A stretch of 64,000 nt of DNA from Pontederia crassipes (GCA_030549335.1 CM060197.1:22518501-22582500), one strand, 5' to 3'. Numbered from the stretch's first letter, positions 36,816 through 49,236 are shown. Translations and numbers: made by a program. Notes: generated by a model from the letters alone, not told the origin.

Positions 36816-38320
36816 CGTCCAATGATCGCTAACAGCTTTACATGTATAAATTTTGTCACTAGAACGACCCCTCGTAGAACCAGTTTTTTCAATCATTTGC
36901 ATACCAGCGTCCTCAGAGATGAAGCAAACATTTTTACATATGAATTTACAATTTCCATATACAACACTGGAAATATAGGGACGGTATTACATAGTCCCAT
37001 ATCTATACACTTAAAAGAACTTCCATCACCATCGATAATGGCAAATAGACACAAGAAACGACCAAGAAAGCCATCCAAATAAGAACACACAACGCTTGAC
37101 TTTGCAGCATGGGCAGCCTGCAGCGAATTCTACGGACTTTCCTCTGTTAGCAGGAGATCCCGGGAGCTGGGGGCAAATCAGCATATTGGGGGCAAATCAG
37201 CATATTTAGATGAACACATAAACGCAGTGCCCGGTTTGCAATTTTAATCAAGCCCTGTAACAACACAGTTGAGTCCAAGTCCCCGGAGCCAGGAATGCAG
37301 AATTTTTTTTTACAGCCCCTACAATATGTGGAAAATCGCACAGCAGCTTCACACAGCCCTGCAAAATGCACAACACGGTTTGCCTTTGTACTCCAATTCA
37401 AGATGCTTCATTAATTTTTAGGAAGAGAAAGATTAAACTAAGAAATGGCAGAATTACAGCAACTTAGCAAGATGCTTGGGTATGATATTGAAGCAGAAAA
37501 TGATGGATGGTGATGTATATGGTGAAAGTGTAATTGTTTCGCTATAAATAAAACTGGGTGGCTGTGCACCTAAACAGTTCTTTTTCTTCTAAAGAAAAGG
37601 TAAAAATCAGTTGCGACCATTTGAAACAAACCACAGATTTATCTGGATTAATTATACAGTGAAAACTGATACCACATGAAATTCTTTCAACTACTCCAAG
37701 ATATCATTAATATCTTTTCATGGCATTCAACACATTAATAGGAATTCAAACTCCAAAGAAGACGCCTATAAAATTGTTACTGGAGGCCTGGTACAATCTG
37801 GAATACTACAAAATTTGAAAAAGTTACAAGGCAATGAACTATAACAAAAGTTAAGATCATTCTTTTAATATTTGAATGTGTGATCTCTATGCATTTTGGA
37901 TTTTTATCTCTGATATTTTAAAATATTTTAAAATATGAAGTGTTAAGCATTTTCATCATTCTGGCATCGACCTATTTTTGCACAAGAGCACCCCCACAGT
38001 ATTGTCACTGAAATGGAGTTTAAGCACCAAGTTTGGTATGAATTAGTGTGGTTCCACTGTGCCCTACCATAATATTGAATCATGGAGAAAGGAGAAGAAA
38101 GCATTGGCTAGTGATCGTGAGGTCTCCTAGTATTTCTTTTGAGAGATCTAGTACACAACCTCTCCTTTAATGCATTATGTATACATTATCAGTCTTAACA
38201 TCCAGAAGTGTCCTCTCTCTGGCTCAACTATTATATTAGAACCTTTTATTTCCATAGTCCGCTGTTATTTCCCATGGAATGTCTTATTCTTGCATTATTC
38301 AATGGTGAAATGACCACACA
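36816..38320. other. Intergenic region downstream of the DGK gene
   Basis: No gene is supported. Two copies of a 19-bp unit (TGGGGGCAAATCAGCATAT) lie in tandem at 37168-37205. The open frames at 36810-37082 (+) and 37147-37401 (-) match nothing I know. A minus-strand AATAAA at 38328-38323 may be the DGK polyadenylation signal. Confidence 0.45.
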
Positions 38321-38322
38321 CA

Positions 38323-38328
38323 TTTATT
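38323..38328 (-). promoter_or_regulatory. DGK: Possible DGK polyadenylation signal AATAAA
   Basis: Minus-strand AATAAA lies 370 bp after the stop codon, a reasonable 3'-UTR length. Plant signals are loose, so this is tentative. Confidence 0.35.
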
Positions 38329-38697
38329 TAAGGCAAAATGATCACAAACGTGACCAAGACAAATTAAAGAAACACTAGGACAGAATGTTGTAAAGGTTGT
38401 AACAAAAAGAAAATAACTACACCATGAAAGGATCTCTTGGAGGTTTGTGGAGGCACAGGAAGTATATGCCAAAAACATAGTTCAAATGATGATATGCCTC
38501 CCAGCATTCCCTAATTTAAATAGGCAGACACCCTTCAGCTTTCAAGGAAACATATAATATACCAATTTCTCTTATTAAACATTATAGGAATCCATAAAGC
38601 GCTATAAATTTGACATACAAGATAATTCCAGTATGTAGAAACAAGGGCCATGTCAGTTAGTAAATGATTGTAAGAGTCAAGTACCAGGAGCATCATC

Positions 38698-41600
38698 CTA
38701 AGAGAGCCTAACTGCCATTGCCTGAAGAAGGGCCCGCTTCTGTGAGGCCGTTATGACACGGTTTGTCTCAGCATTTTCAAGGACGTCAGCTATGATGGCA
38801 GCAGCATGACCAAGAGGCTCTTCTGCTGCTCTTTTCAACATGAAAGCCTAAAGATTCATGATCACAAATAACACTCAGTAATGAAAATAAATATAAGAGG
38901 TGTGCGGGGTTGTTAGATATAGTGATCCAAATGGAACCTGGCCATGAAGAGATATAGTCAATGTGCATGGCTGCTGAAACCATGGCTCGCCATCTACTTG
39001 AACAGGGAACGGAACAAAGAACTGAATTTTAATCAGTTGGCCTTGTGCTAGTCTACGTGCGCGAGAAAGTCCAACCTGTGCAGTCATGCAATAAAACAAA
39101 TAAACAAATACAAGTCCAAACTGAATGAATGGTTTTTTTTAAACTACCTGAATGATGGTTATTAGAGTTGAACAACAAATTTATATCCATTTAGGCACAA
39201 AATCAGGTAATAAACTTCTAAAAAAAATTGAGGCTTTCACCTGAAGCTTCCCTAGGTGCCACATCCCACTGATGCTAACAACTTCTAACATCTTGTCATG
39301 CATTGACTGGGGATCGAAATTGTCATTGCTATCTTCATCGTTTTGCCAGAGATCAACACCTCCCATGTAACTTCCGATGTTGGCAACAAGTACACCTTCT
39401 GCATCCTGCAAAAGCAATCATATCCTGGAGATCTATTATGAATTGATACAAAGCTTCAAATACAGAATTTAAATGGATTAAAGCTGAAATATGTTAGTTT
39501 ACTTGAATGGAAAAATAGAGTGGACGTCCCTCTCAAAGAAAAATATAGTGGATGCATCCTGTCTTCTATTTATAAAAAGTACATATGTTCATGTGAATAA
39601 CATAAGATACCAGCAACTAACAAAAGAAGAAAGACAAAACAAGAGAAGGCAGGCGCAATCCTACACATGTATATAAGTTATATTAAATTTGTGCCAACAG
39701 GCTCATGATAGATCAACATAACTTAATGCATAAACCTATTTGCAGATGGCATGATTCATACCTCGGGAACTTCGATCTCCACTCCATCGACCTCTAGTCT
39801 GATCTGCCAAGGTAAATCCGCAAATGTCCTATCCATAATGCTCTTTGCACCTTCTCTTGCATAAAGCACCTTATTGAAGAACTGCACAACAGAAGAATGA
39901 GTTCTAAATAACAATTATAATTAATATCATATATTATTTAGAAAAACAATTATATGGTAAATGGCATGTTCCCTATTTGTCCAGACTCCAGTTATTAGAA
40001 GACAAAACAGGGAAGAAACTACGATAGAAATTGAAGGGGTCAAACATTCGTGAAACTTTAGAAAATTCTATTCACGAAGTTCACATTCTATTAACATCTC
40101 TCACCTTATTATTCAAAAAATGATAAACCTAAAAGCTGTTAAAATATGATAATTAAAATTATGAATATTCAATAAATTGATACCATGTCGGAAATAATAT
40201 TTTGGTATGCCTTACTTTCCTTATTAAAAATATTTGTTCTTCTTTTCTTTTCCATACTTTAATTTATCATGTTAAAAACTTTGAGAAATCAATAAACAAA
40301 TATAACATTCTAAAAAAGACAAATATAAAGGTCTTCCTTTTCAATTTTTTGAGCCATACAAAAATGGACTTCATCAAGCAGCAAATGACCAAAAAACCAA
40401 CAAGTACTTTAATTGCCTTCTTTCTTGTTTGCTCTTCAGTTTTCGCATACTGATGATCACTAATAGTTTGCAACATGCACCACGAAAACATGAGTAAAGT
40501 ATGGTTTAGCTGTCACAACAAGTGGCGAAAGGAACATTCTGAAACAACCAACTTAGAAAATAGATAAAGGAAGCAAGCAAGCAACCTGGCTGTAGAATTT
40601 TTCAGGATTCTCTTCACGAAGATTATGAATATCTAATGCAACCTTTGCATCACAACCTACTCCTGAAAGAACATAAAAATGAGATCTTCAAACACCCAAG
40701 GTGACTGCAAGAAACTTACATGACATACCTAGATAATTGTTCATGTATTTGGGAGGATGGACAACCTTGGATTGCAAATCTTCTATTTCGACCTTCCACC
40801 GATCTAGAATAGTGACTGCAGCATGTTCAATGTGATGCAAAATTGTGCACAGACCTCCTTGCCTCTCAATAGAACCAAGACCCCCTCCCCAGGACAAAAC
40901 TCTAGCAAGGTCATTTCCTGTACCCGCTGGAAGAATTGCAACTGGTGGAGGAGAATCATACCCTACTTTGTCTATTGCATCAAGAACCCAACCAACTGTA
41001 CCATCACCACCACAAACAAGAACCCTGAAATGAGGTACTTTTCTGAACAAGAACAGTCCTGCCTCAGGTCCCTGTGTTGAACTCAATTCAAAGACCTGAG
41101 TAGCAATTACTAGGTGAATAGTAAATAGTTGTAATATCCACAGTTAAAAAATAAAGATACTAAGAATCCCATTTTAACATTTACACAGAAAATTAATAAA
41201 CAGCAGTTTCTTTGCTTTTTTTTTTTTTTTTGAGGAAAAGTTTCTTTGCATTTGGTAGACAACAGCTGCAGTTTAAGGTAAGATGGTTGGTTGTCTACCA
41301 TAACTACAAAGAAGAGCCAAAGAAATTGTCTAAGTAATGCCGAAAAGAACAATAAGTTGTCCAACTAAAATAAGATAAACTTCATACAAAAATAATATGA
41401 AGTTGATTAGCAATAAATTCCTTCCATAACAGATCATTAGTGCTTTATTCCACTGCATTAATTGTTGGAACGTTTTCGGCCAAACCATCAAGAGTCAGAC
41501 AATAGAACAGCACCAATAACAACAAGCATACTTTTTCCCTCAAATAAAAAAAATAAGACTATACTTTTGCTTTCAGTTTTCTTACACTACAGCTTTTTGT

Positions 41601-43680
41601 GGGTTACATTTTTACACTACATAATATATAGTTGGATGACTAGCCACTCCTAGTCCTATCCTTTTGCCCCTAAAAAACAAGGCGAATCTAACATCAAAAG
41701 TAGTTCTAGAAAAGTAAATTGAATATCTGTATATTAAGAGATTTCCCTCAAAAAGGGTATACTAAGATATCACTGTTCAAGTACACGCTGATAAGAAAAC
41801 ATTGTATGTCAAAACGTGGGAACAACAACAACAACAAAGCCTTATCCCACTAGGTGGGGTTGGCTACATGAATCATACGACGCCATTCTGCAATATATTC
41901 ATTGATCCATGTTCATAAGATTCGACAGGGTTTTACGCTGGCTGTCGGAGCCTAACACAACCCTCCTCCTTTATCCGGGCTTGGGACCGGCTAAAACATA
42001 GGCGGAAGTAGTTCTAAAAGTAAATTGAATATCTATATATTAAGAGATTTCCCTCAAAAAGGGTATACTAAGATATCACTGTTCAAGTACACGCTGATAA
42101 GAAAACATTGTATGTCAAAACGTGGGAAATAGGGATAAATTTAGAAGAGAACTAAAAAGAAATGAATTGTAGGGCAACAGCTAGAAAATGAAAACAACAG
42201 TGCACAGCAACAGATTTGAAAGACCACAAACATTGCTCTCATACTATTGAATGTTTATTCTTTTCAGGAAAAAAAATATGGAATATTTACTGAGGATGCC
42301 ATTCTAAGAAGAATAAATCACAGGAACAAATAAAATCTATAATAAAAATGCAAATATCCAATTTAAATCTTCATGTTAAGCCAAAAGATTTATTAACAAT
42401 AATTTATAAGAAAGCATGTACGTGTATCCACTTCAAATATAGAATTTAAGATAATTAGATGCCAATCATACCAAATAAACAGAGATTAATCTCATAGCAA
42501 ATATATTTCCATGAGCATAAAGATGAAAAATAACCTGTATTGGGTTGAGAAGAATGTGCAGACGGTGTCTTAGGGAGTCACCACACTGTGCACCACTTTT
42601 CTTGTTGATGAAAACTAGTAGCGGTCTGGCATCAGGAGGCAAATCAACAAATTCATACTTCTCCTTAGGCCCTGACAAAGTAGTACTTTGTCCCTGTTTC
42701 CCCTTATGGTCTTTTTCACTATTCTGGTGGTGAATCCCGTCTTCAGTTAATCCATTACAATGTTCACCGTTACCACAACACTTAGGCGTAGAGTAAGCAT
42801 CTGTTATGCTATCCTTAGATGAGTCATTGTAACTATTACTATCAGCAGATTCAGTAGGCGACTTGTTATCATGTTTTTTCTTCTTGTTTTGACTCCTAAT
42901 ATGTCCACGAACAGTTGATGCCAATTCATTAGCACCATGAGTTATAGAGGTTAAAAAGCTACCTTTTTCAGTATGGTTTAAGACCTGATCCTTTACATAA
43001 AGAGGCGACAACATGAGGCGCTTAAATGGTCCTAGGTCACATATGTCACCTGTTTCATTAGCCATGTTTATGTGACAATCAACGTGCACTAGTCGTTGAC
43101 ACCACATACAGCTCCAGATTGGGGAGCCAAGGAAAGAACCACCACAAGGCTCTTCACAGTAACTACAACAGGGAGTTTCTTCAGTTCGATCTGTAACTTC
43201 AGTCCACTGCACCGTCCACTGGTGGATTACATGCTTATGGCCAAACATGGAGACACATTTGCAGTCTTTATGTGCATTAGGAGAACAAGAGAAGTGTGCA
43301 CCAGCACCACAAACATCACACCGGTGTATTGGATTATCTGCAGTCATAATCTGTCCGAGAGGTTGCGGCGGTAAGAAAGCCTCCAAGCAAACACAACATT
43401 TAAGACCTTTGATATGAGAGGCAGATTCTACGCTCCAAACATGATCAGCTGTAGGGACTTTGTACCTTCTCCGTCTCCTCTTCCTTGACCTGGCTATCGT
43501 CTTCATCCAGCTTAGACTGATACTTCGCCTCCATATGGATAAGACATACACCAACATCAGAATCCCAATTATGGCAGCTGTTAAATATGCCACAATCATA
43601 CTCGACAACTCTGCCATATTAGATGAGCTATTGGTCCACTGAGAAATTAATATTTGAAGTTTCTCTTTGAGTTTCTCCAT
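38698..43680 (-). CDS. DGK: Diacylglycerol kinase, plant cluster I (DGK1/DGK2-like)
   Basis: The enzyme phosphorylates diacylglycerol with ATP to phosphatidic acid, a lipid signal. Seven exons splice in frame: 43680-42535, 41095-40729, 40662-40586, 39881-39762, 39405-39241, 39075-38938 and 38847-38698, all with GT...AG introns, giving 720 residues (cluster I enzymes are about 710-730). A hydrophobic anchor lies at residues about 26-49, followed by a basic stretch RKRRRRR (67-73). The first C1 domain covers about 80-142 (HVW...CC.C...[12 protein letters not shown]) and the second, extended C1 about 153-230 (CCSYC...[12 protein letters not shown]). A Ser/Asp-rich linker follows, then the catalytic domain from about 350 with GGDGTVGW (411-418) and [10 protein letters not shown], and the accessory domain ends in RLS. 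All expected motifs are intact. The anchor predicts an ER or endomembrane location. Confidence 0.96.
41698..42128. repeat. Direct repeat (123-125 bp) flanking the SINE
   Basis: The copies at 41698-41822 and 42006-42128 start AAGTAGTTCT and end CGTGGGAA. They differ by one substitution and a 2-bp indel. Each directly touches one end of the SINE, as a target-site duplication would, but SINE duplications are normally about 7-20 bp. Confidence 0.9.
41823..42005 (-). mobile_element. Au-like SINE in DGK intron 1
   Basis: In minus orientation this 183-bp segment contains CCGGTCCCAAGCCCGGAT and GGAGGAGGGTTGTG in its 5' part and ends CCCCACCTAGTGGGATAAGG, CTTTG and (TTG)n. This 3' end and the length are typical of the Au family of plant SINEs, mobilised by LINE machinery. 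It lies in the 1439-bp first coding-region intron of DGK, antisense to nothing and in the same sense as the gene. Unusually, both ends abut copies of one 123-125 bp sequence. Confidence 0.65.
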
Positions 43681-43682
43681 TT

Positions 43683-45250
43683 GCTGTCAGCTCGATAACA
43701 TTAAGGTTCTCCTTCATAAAATACAAAGAAAAGAAGATAAGGGTTTGTACAGTATTCTTCAAATGTTCTATCAGTTTAGTTGTCCAACCTTAACTTCATA
43801 ATTAAAGAAAACTAATAACAAGAGGCACTGAAGCATCAGAAATCTTTTTTTAGGGCACGGATCAGAAATCTGGATAACAGATTGCATAGCATACCTCTAA
43901 ACCATAACAGAAACGTATGTTAGAACAGAACTAAAACGGATTCTCAGCAATTAGTAAAACGGGTGCCATATCTGTACTGAAGCTGTGACTTGCAAGTAGT
44001 TAAATTGTTGGATTTCTGATAACGGAGGCTACCATGTATGCTTCTACTCCCTTCTCTGAGATGAAGCACACAGCATCCCAAGCCAGCAGCATAAATGAAC
44101 AATTCAACGAACAAAGAAAGAACAAACATGATAAAAAACAGAAATAGTAATACGAAATGATATAATATGACATAAAGTATACCATAAAATAGAATAATCA
44201 TATGAATGCCAAACACTTTAAAGTTCGCATCCTTATAGTAATAAAGCAAGCTAAGAATAATCTTTGACAACTATAACCCGTCATCTATCTCCTTGAAATA
44301 GAGCATCAAAATAAGATACTAACCTACTGAAATTAATATACCTTCACAGATCCAACAACGGACATCATAAGGCACCATAAGACAACTATTATGTCATCAC
44401 ATATAAATTTTGTTTCATCAGTAAACAAGAACTTCCTACTAAGTAGCCTAACAAGTCACCCAGCTGCTTAACTTCAAAATTTGAACTACACTCGTGATTT
44501 AAGCACCAAGGCTTCTGCTATTTTCCTGAACGCTTCAGCTCGGAAGCTGGAATATCAAGTCACAGGTGATGACTTAACAAATTGTATCCAAAATAAGTTC
44601 GTACAAATTTATCGAATCCTAAGAACAAAGAAAAATGTTCTTATCGGAATAGAAAACCCAAAAAAAAAACGAAAAGAAGAAACATATACTTTGGCGTCGA
44701 CATCGCATACATAGGCCACGATAACAAAAAGAAAAGCCTATACGAGTTATCAATCTAAAGCGTATACGTTCTCTGCACCCTTTTATCACAATCTAATGCT
44801 TCGGAAAATAGCAACAAAGAAGGGAAAGATCTACAAACTGTACAACTCATCGAAACTAGAGGAAAAAAAGACGATTTTTTACATGATGAGTTATTTGTTT
44901 TCCTTGGCGATTCGTACTCCGGAAAAGCCCAAAAAAAACATCCAAACATAGAGAAAGAAACAGTTCGATCGATCGTCTTACGCAAACTACGGATAAAATC
45001 ATCCGGGTGACGGAAAATTTCTTCCGAAATCCACCGTCAAATCCCCAGGCTCCGCTTGGGTTCTCACAGTCTCCGGCATCTCTTCGTTTCTTTCCCCCCT
45101 TTCTCTTCTTTCTCCGCTTGATCTCCGAGCTCCCAGACGTTGCTCCCCCGAGAAAGTACGAAAAGTTTTGACGAGATCTCGACGGTTGGCTTTTCGATCG
45201 AAGGTCGATATCGGGTCTCTTCTTCCCGGGGCCCGCAGCGTGTGGGAATC
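43683..45250 (-). other. DGK: Inferred 5'-UTR exon and leader intron of DGK
   Basis: Upstream of the DGK ATG an acceptor (GAGCTGACAG|CAA, exon resuming at 43683) and a distant donor GTTTGC|GTAAGA (about 44982/44981) would define a 1.3-kb leader intron. A first exon would lie in the GC-rich, pyrimidine-patterned segment of about 44982-45240. An AT-rich TATA-like stretch lies just upstream (about 45290). Another acceptor near 43873 is equally possible. A 154-codon frame across this segment is not a convincing gene. This is a splice-signal inference only. Confidence 0.45.
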
Positions 45251-45433
45251 TGGTTCTCTTTTGTGTAGTGCCTGAATCTTTTTTGTTTTCTTTAATTATA
45301 AAATAAATAAATGAAAACACAATTTATGAATAAAAAGGTATTAAAGTTAAAAAGAATTCTTTTTTTTAATTCATGAGCAGAAGAATGAGCCACCGCGCTC
45401 TATTAAATAAAAAAAAACTTGCATACATCTCGT

Positions 45434-46191
45434 GGAGGTGTTTGCTTGTTCCACAATCAAACATAGTAAGAAATAAAATTGTTTTATCAAACATCATTGC
45501 TTAAGATGAGAAAAAGAAAGTAACAAATTTTCTACTAAGGCACTATTTGACATGTAAAAAAAATAGAGTATTTAGTAGCGGATAACATTTTGTTAGAGAC
45601 AAAACGTTATTATAAACGTTTGGTAAATATTTTTTTGAATAGCGTTTAGAGATTTGAGCACAAAACGCTATAAGCTACTTCTACTAACTTATAGAGTATA
45701 GATGTAGCGTTTTCATATTTTATTCCTATTATACTCTTATTTTTAAAATAAAAATAATTTAATTATTAAACATCATATTTTATTTTTTTTTTATATATCA
45801 CATCTTTAATTTTACTTATAATCCAAATAAGATTTTTTATTTTGAAGTAATCAATATTTTTATATTAAAATAATATTTTAAATATAAATATTCAGAATAA
45901 AATATTTTAAATTAAATTTTATGAATATGATGCATATAAAAATGATCACAAATTATATCTTATGTCTATTTTTATCATTTTGTACAATATGCTAATTTAA
46001 CCGCTATGTTTACCAAATAGTTTTTATTCAATTTATAAATAAATCGCTATCCGCTATTTGTTAATAGTTAACCGCTACACTCTAGTCAAAATGTTATCCT
46101 CTAGTCGAACCACTATCCTCTAATAAAATCGCTAGCTTTGTCAAACAGAGCCTAAGAATAATTTGTTTTTATTCTCTTATCAAACACCTCC
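45434..46191. mobile_element. Outer TIR element (MITE-like) interrupted by a Tourist-like MITE
   Basis: GGAGGTGTTTG at the left and CAAACACCTCC at the right are perfect 11-bp inverted termini. The internal flanks are AT-rich, and no coding sequence is present. Neighbouring bases (CGT and ATT) show no clear target duplication, so the superfamily is not assigned. Without the inner MITE it would be about 140 bp. Confidence 0.45.
45539..46152. mobile_element. Tourist-like (PIF/Harbinger) MITE
   Basis: Imperfect inverted termini GGCACTATTTGACA and TGTCAAACAGAGCC are flanked by the 3-bp duplication TAA on both sides (45536-45538 and 46153-46155). Both the terminal sequence and the TAA duplication are typical of Tourist-like elements. 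The 614-bp, AT-rich, non-coding interior has further internal complementary stretches (AGCGGATAAC versus GTTATCCTCT). Confidence 0.8.
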
Positions 46192-46266
46192 ATTAATATA
46201 ATGTGAACAGTAAATGATATCTTATTAAGAATATTGATTTTTATTATTAAGATTTTATAGTATCCT

Positions 46267-48320
46267 TGTAACGCCTCCAAAACGCACCCCACCGTATGAT
46301 AGAATGTGCCTTGAGGACGCTATGGATCATACATACGTGAAGATCATATTAATCAAAAGAAGATTTCAACTGGTCAACTAAAAATAATATCTTTCATGGA
46401 AGAGTGACGTCATGAAGCGATAATAAAGAGGAACAACATCTGTCATGAAGTATGTGAAAGACTAATGATAGTCAAAAAATCTCATCTAATATAGTATCCT
46501 AATAATAAGAAAGGAGAACTAAGACTTAAATGAAAAGACTCAGTACATCCATGTGGTGCCACCACGAGCTCGATTTATCATCATTAATCATTTTCATTGT
46601 TATGATCTGATCCTGAACATATGAAAATGCAAGGAAGATAAAATCTCCCTATGAGTTTTGCAACTCATGTAAATAAAGTAAAGACATCATAAAATAATGA
46701 TACTAAACAAGAAGGTAAATCATATGAACATCATCATCGTCATATAAGGAATAAAGATATAATAATAAGATATTCATAAATCAAAGTGTCATCTTCTTGA
46801 TGTCATAGGATCAAGGTAGATCATAATATAAAGACAAGTATTGATCATCATTATCATGAGGTCATCATCATATAAAGGATCATGAAAATCATTATTAAGT
46901 GTAGAAATAGATAATCATGAAGTGAATCATCTTTCTTAAAGCATATTAGTGTAATATAAATCATAAGAAAATCATAATAAGAGGGGCAAGAGCCAATAAT
47001 GATCATAAGAAAATTTCATAGTTAATATGCTTTCATCTTCTTCATCATCTTATTATTTATCTTTGATTTATCATGAGGTATGTTTCAATCCATAGGGAAG
47101 GAATGCCTCAACCCAACATCATCATCATCATCATATCTAACAAAGGCAGCCCCATAACTAATTAGACTCGATACATAACTGACCGTCACGAATCTATCAT
47201 CATAAGGGCTCTCTATTTAATATTTTTCATCTTTTTATCTTACGACTTTTAATTAATCTTTATTCGGACATAAAGAATTCAAATTAACTCATCATATGAA
47301 AAGATCAAAAGGATCATGAGATTATAATAATCAAGCATCCTGATTTAACATCACCATCATAACAGTACGAAACCAATTTAGGGCTACATGACATGGAGAG
47401 TAATTGGAGTGCACGAACATCATAATCATCATCATACGTTAGATCATGATTAATGAACATGAATCATTGTATCATAGAAATGATTTGATCTAAATTGAAT
47501 CATCATAAGAGAAATCATATAATCATAGGGTCATGTTGGACATCATCATTAAAATCATATACAACATTATATTTACGCCCATATTGTACATGGAGAGGTA
47601 TAATCATGGTAAACATCATCATAGAGTATATCAATCTTAAGGACATAAATTAGGAGCCAATAGATTTAAAAAGCATCATTACAGAGTCGGGACCTGAGCC
47701 GGGTATTGGCAGAACCCGAGCCGAGTACGTAAAATATTTTCTTAGTGAAAATCAATGGGAACCCAGGCCGAGTATTGGCAGAACTCAAGTCGAGTACGTA
47801 AATCATTTTCTTGGTGAAAATCAATGGGAAATCGGACCGGGTATTGGCAGAACCCGAGCCGAGTACGTAAATCATTTTCTTAGTGAAAATCAATGGGAAC
47901 TTGAGCCGAAGGAGTCATACCCAGGCCGAGTTGAAATGACATCTTCAGGAAATACTCAAAAGCAAATCCGGGTGAGTCAGACATTTTTGGGTCGGACGAA
48001 AGTCGCGCCCGACGTGGCTTCGGTGTGGTTGGCATACAGGTTGAGTTCTCATCAATCCGGATTGGATTCATCCTAAAGCTGAGCTTCCGAGCTCTAGCCG
48101 TGGGGGATCCAGGCTGAGTTCAAATGAACTCGATTCGGACAAGCTTCAACCTAGGTCGAGTTGTAGCGAACCTGAGTCGGGTTCGATTATGCGACAAAAA
48201 AGTGTTGTCGCATAGTGGTCGGTTCGATCAATTTTTCGATGATTGCCAATGATAGGCATCGTCATAAAGCATTTAACTATGATTAGGGATTATCCAGAAT
48301 TGTTAACAATATCCTTCAAA
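46267..48320 (-). mobile_element. LTR-like block, minus orientation, right end not found
   Basis: It starts TGTAACGCCTCCAAAA, CGCACCCC, matching the reverse complement of the end of the solo LTR at 60980-62899 (GGGGTGCATTTTGGGG, ACGTTACA). This suggests the 3' end of a related LTR in opposite orientation. A long stretch is dominated by ATCATCATC-type simple sequence (46600-47600), then a 69-bp minisatellite (47690-47903). The opposite terminus and a target duplication were not found, so the right limit is approximate. Confidence 0.5.
47690..47903. repeat. 69-bp minisatellite, three units
   Basis: GTATTGGCAGAAC recurs at about 47703, 47772 and 47841 with an exact 69-bp period. The open minus-strand frame seen here only reflects the period being divisible by three (23 codons). 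Confidence 0.92.
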
Positions 48321-48900
48321 TATAAAATCAAGATTCTATGATGAACTCACCCCTCCACTTCTATACCCACGGCTCGTTCCTACCGGTGGGGAAGGAGGAT
48401 ATGGTTTCATTTTGCGTACTAACTTCGAAAATTTCATTTTTGCATGTGTTGATGGGTACTCCTCAGATTCAGTGTTGTAGATGGAGACTTGGGCAATGTT
48501 GCGGGGACTTTTGGTTTGTGCCTGGCCCTCGCTCATATCAAGATTTGCTCGGACTCAGACTCATTGATGTGGATCGACACACGCGTGTGTTGCTACCTTG
48601 GACGCTTCGTGACATATGTTGGCAGACATTTGGAATACTCTACGCTTGTTATTCCCAATTATTGTTGTATTCCATCCTACAACATATAACATTTATATAG
48701 TTCTAATTATTTGATAATTTAATAATTATTTATTCAATTTGAAGTGTTAAAAAAATATTGTCTTATTATATAATACATTGATATAATATTTTGGTAAATT
48801 GATATTTATTTGGTTAAATTATTATTTAACTTTGTTAATTATCTTAATTTTTATTTTTTTAATATTTTTTACTGGTTCCATTCTTGGTATCATTTTTTAT
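48321..48900. other. Intergenic, no feature recognised
   Basis: Two overlapping short frames are open at 48336-48700 but carry no known motif. A 9-bp-arm hairpin (TATGCGACA...TGTCGCATA, 48187-48213) lies just before this stretch. The sequence becomes very AT-rich after 48690. Confidence 0.35.
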
Positions 48901-48936
48901 TTTTTTGGACCCGGTACTAGTACCGGGTCCAAAAAA
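48901..48936. repeat. 36-bp perfect palindrome
   Basis: Arms 48901-48916 and 48921-48936 are exact reverse complements around a CTAG centre. Each arm is a T6/A6 end plus GGACCCGGTA or its complement. There is no spacer. Confidence 0.97.
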
Positions 48937-49108
48937 TTTGAACTCGACAAAAATTGGGTTGAGACCGAGTCAAGGTGGACCCGAACCCAAACCCGAGTTT
49001 GCTCAGGCCCACAAACAAGGGTAAAAAATTTCCTTCCCCTTCTCATCTTTACCTTCCTTTCACCTGAATCCAAATATAGGCATAAAGTAAACAATCTACT
49101 ATGAAAAA

Positions 49109-49236
49109 CTCCCAAGAGTATTTATCCTTGCAAGGTAGTCCTTGCTTATTCACACGGGATTCCACATGCCCCATGCTACTCGGATCCGAGCATAAGCTAG
49201 TGATGCTTTCGGCAATTGGACTTTCGCCATCTAGGG
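49109..49236 (-). pseudogene. Plastid 23S rRNA fragment (nuclear plastid DNA insertion)
   Basis: The minus strand reads CTAGATGGCGAAAGTCC, then GCCGAAAGCATCACTAGCTT, GAGTAGCATGGGGCATGTGG, AATCCCGTGTGAAT and CAAGGACTACCTTGCAAGG, ending near ACTCTTGGG. This is the order and wording of an internal segment of chloroplast 23S rRNA, from memory of the conserved plant sequence, with scattered substitutions. Only about 128 bp remains, with no plastid sequence on either side, so it is a decayed transfer and not a functional RNA. Confidence 0.85.

Noticed and set aside
44856..45320. 154-codon minus-strand frame upstream of DGK
   Set aside because: It overlaps the inferred DGK leader exon and TATA region and has no known domain. 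Kept only as UTR context.
46600..47600. ATCATC-rich tract as a satellite array
   Set aside because: There is no fixed period longer than three; it looks like simple-sequence drift within an LTR-like block.
47666..48071. Minus-strand open frames with a 23-residue repeat
   Set aside because: They are a by-product of the 69-bp minisatellite (a multiple of three); flanking frames do not continue.
48336..48700. Overlapping open frames of 120 and 66 codons
   Set aside because: No motif, no splice context, no similarity recognised.
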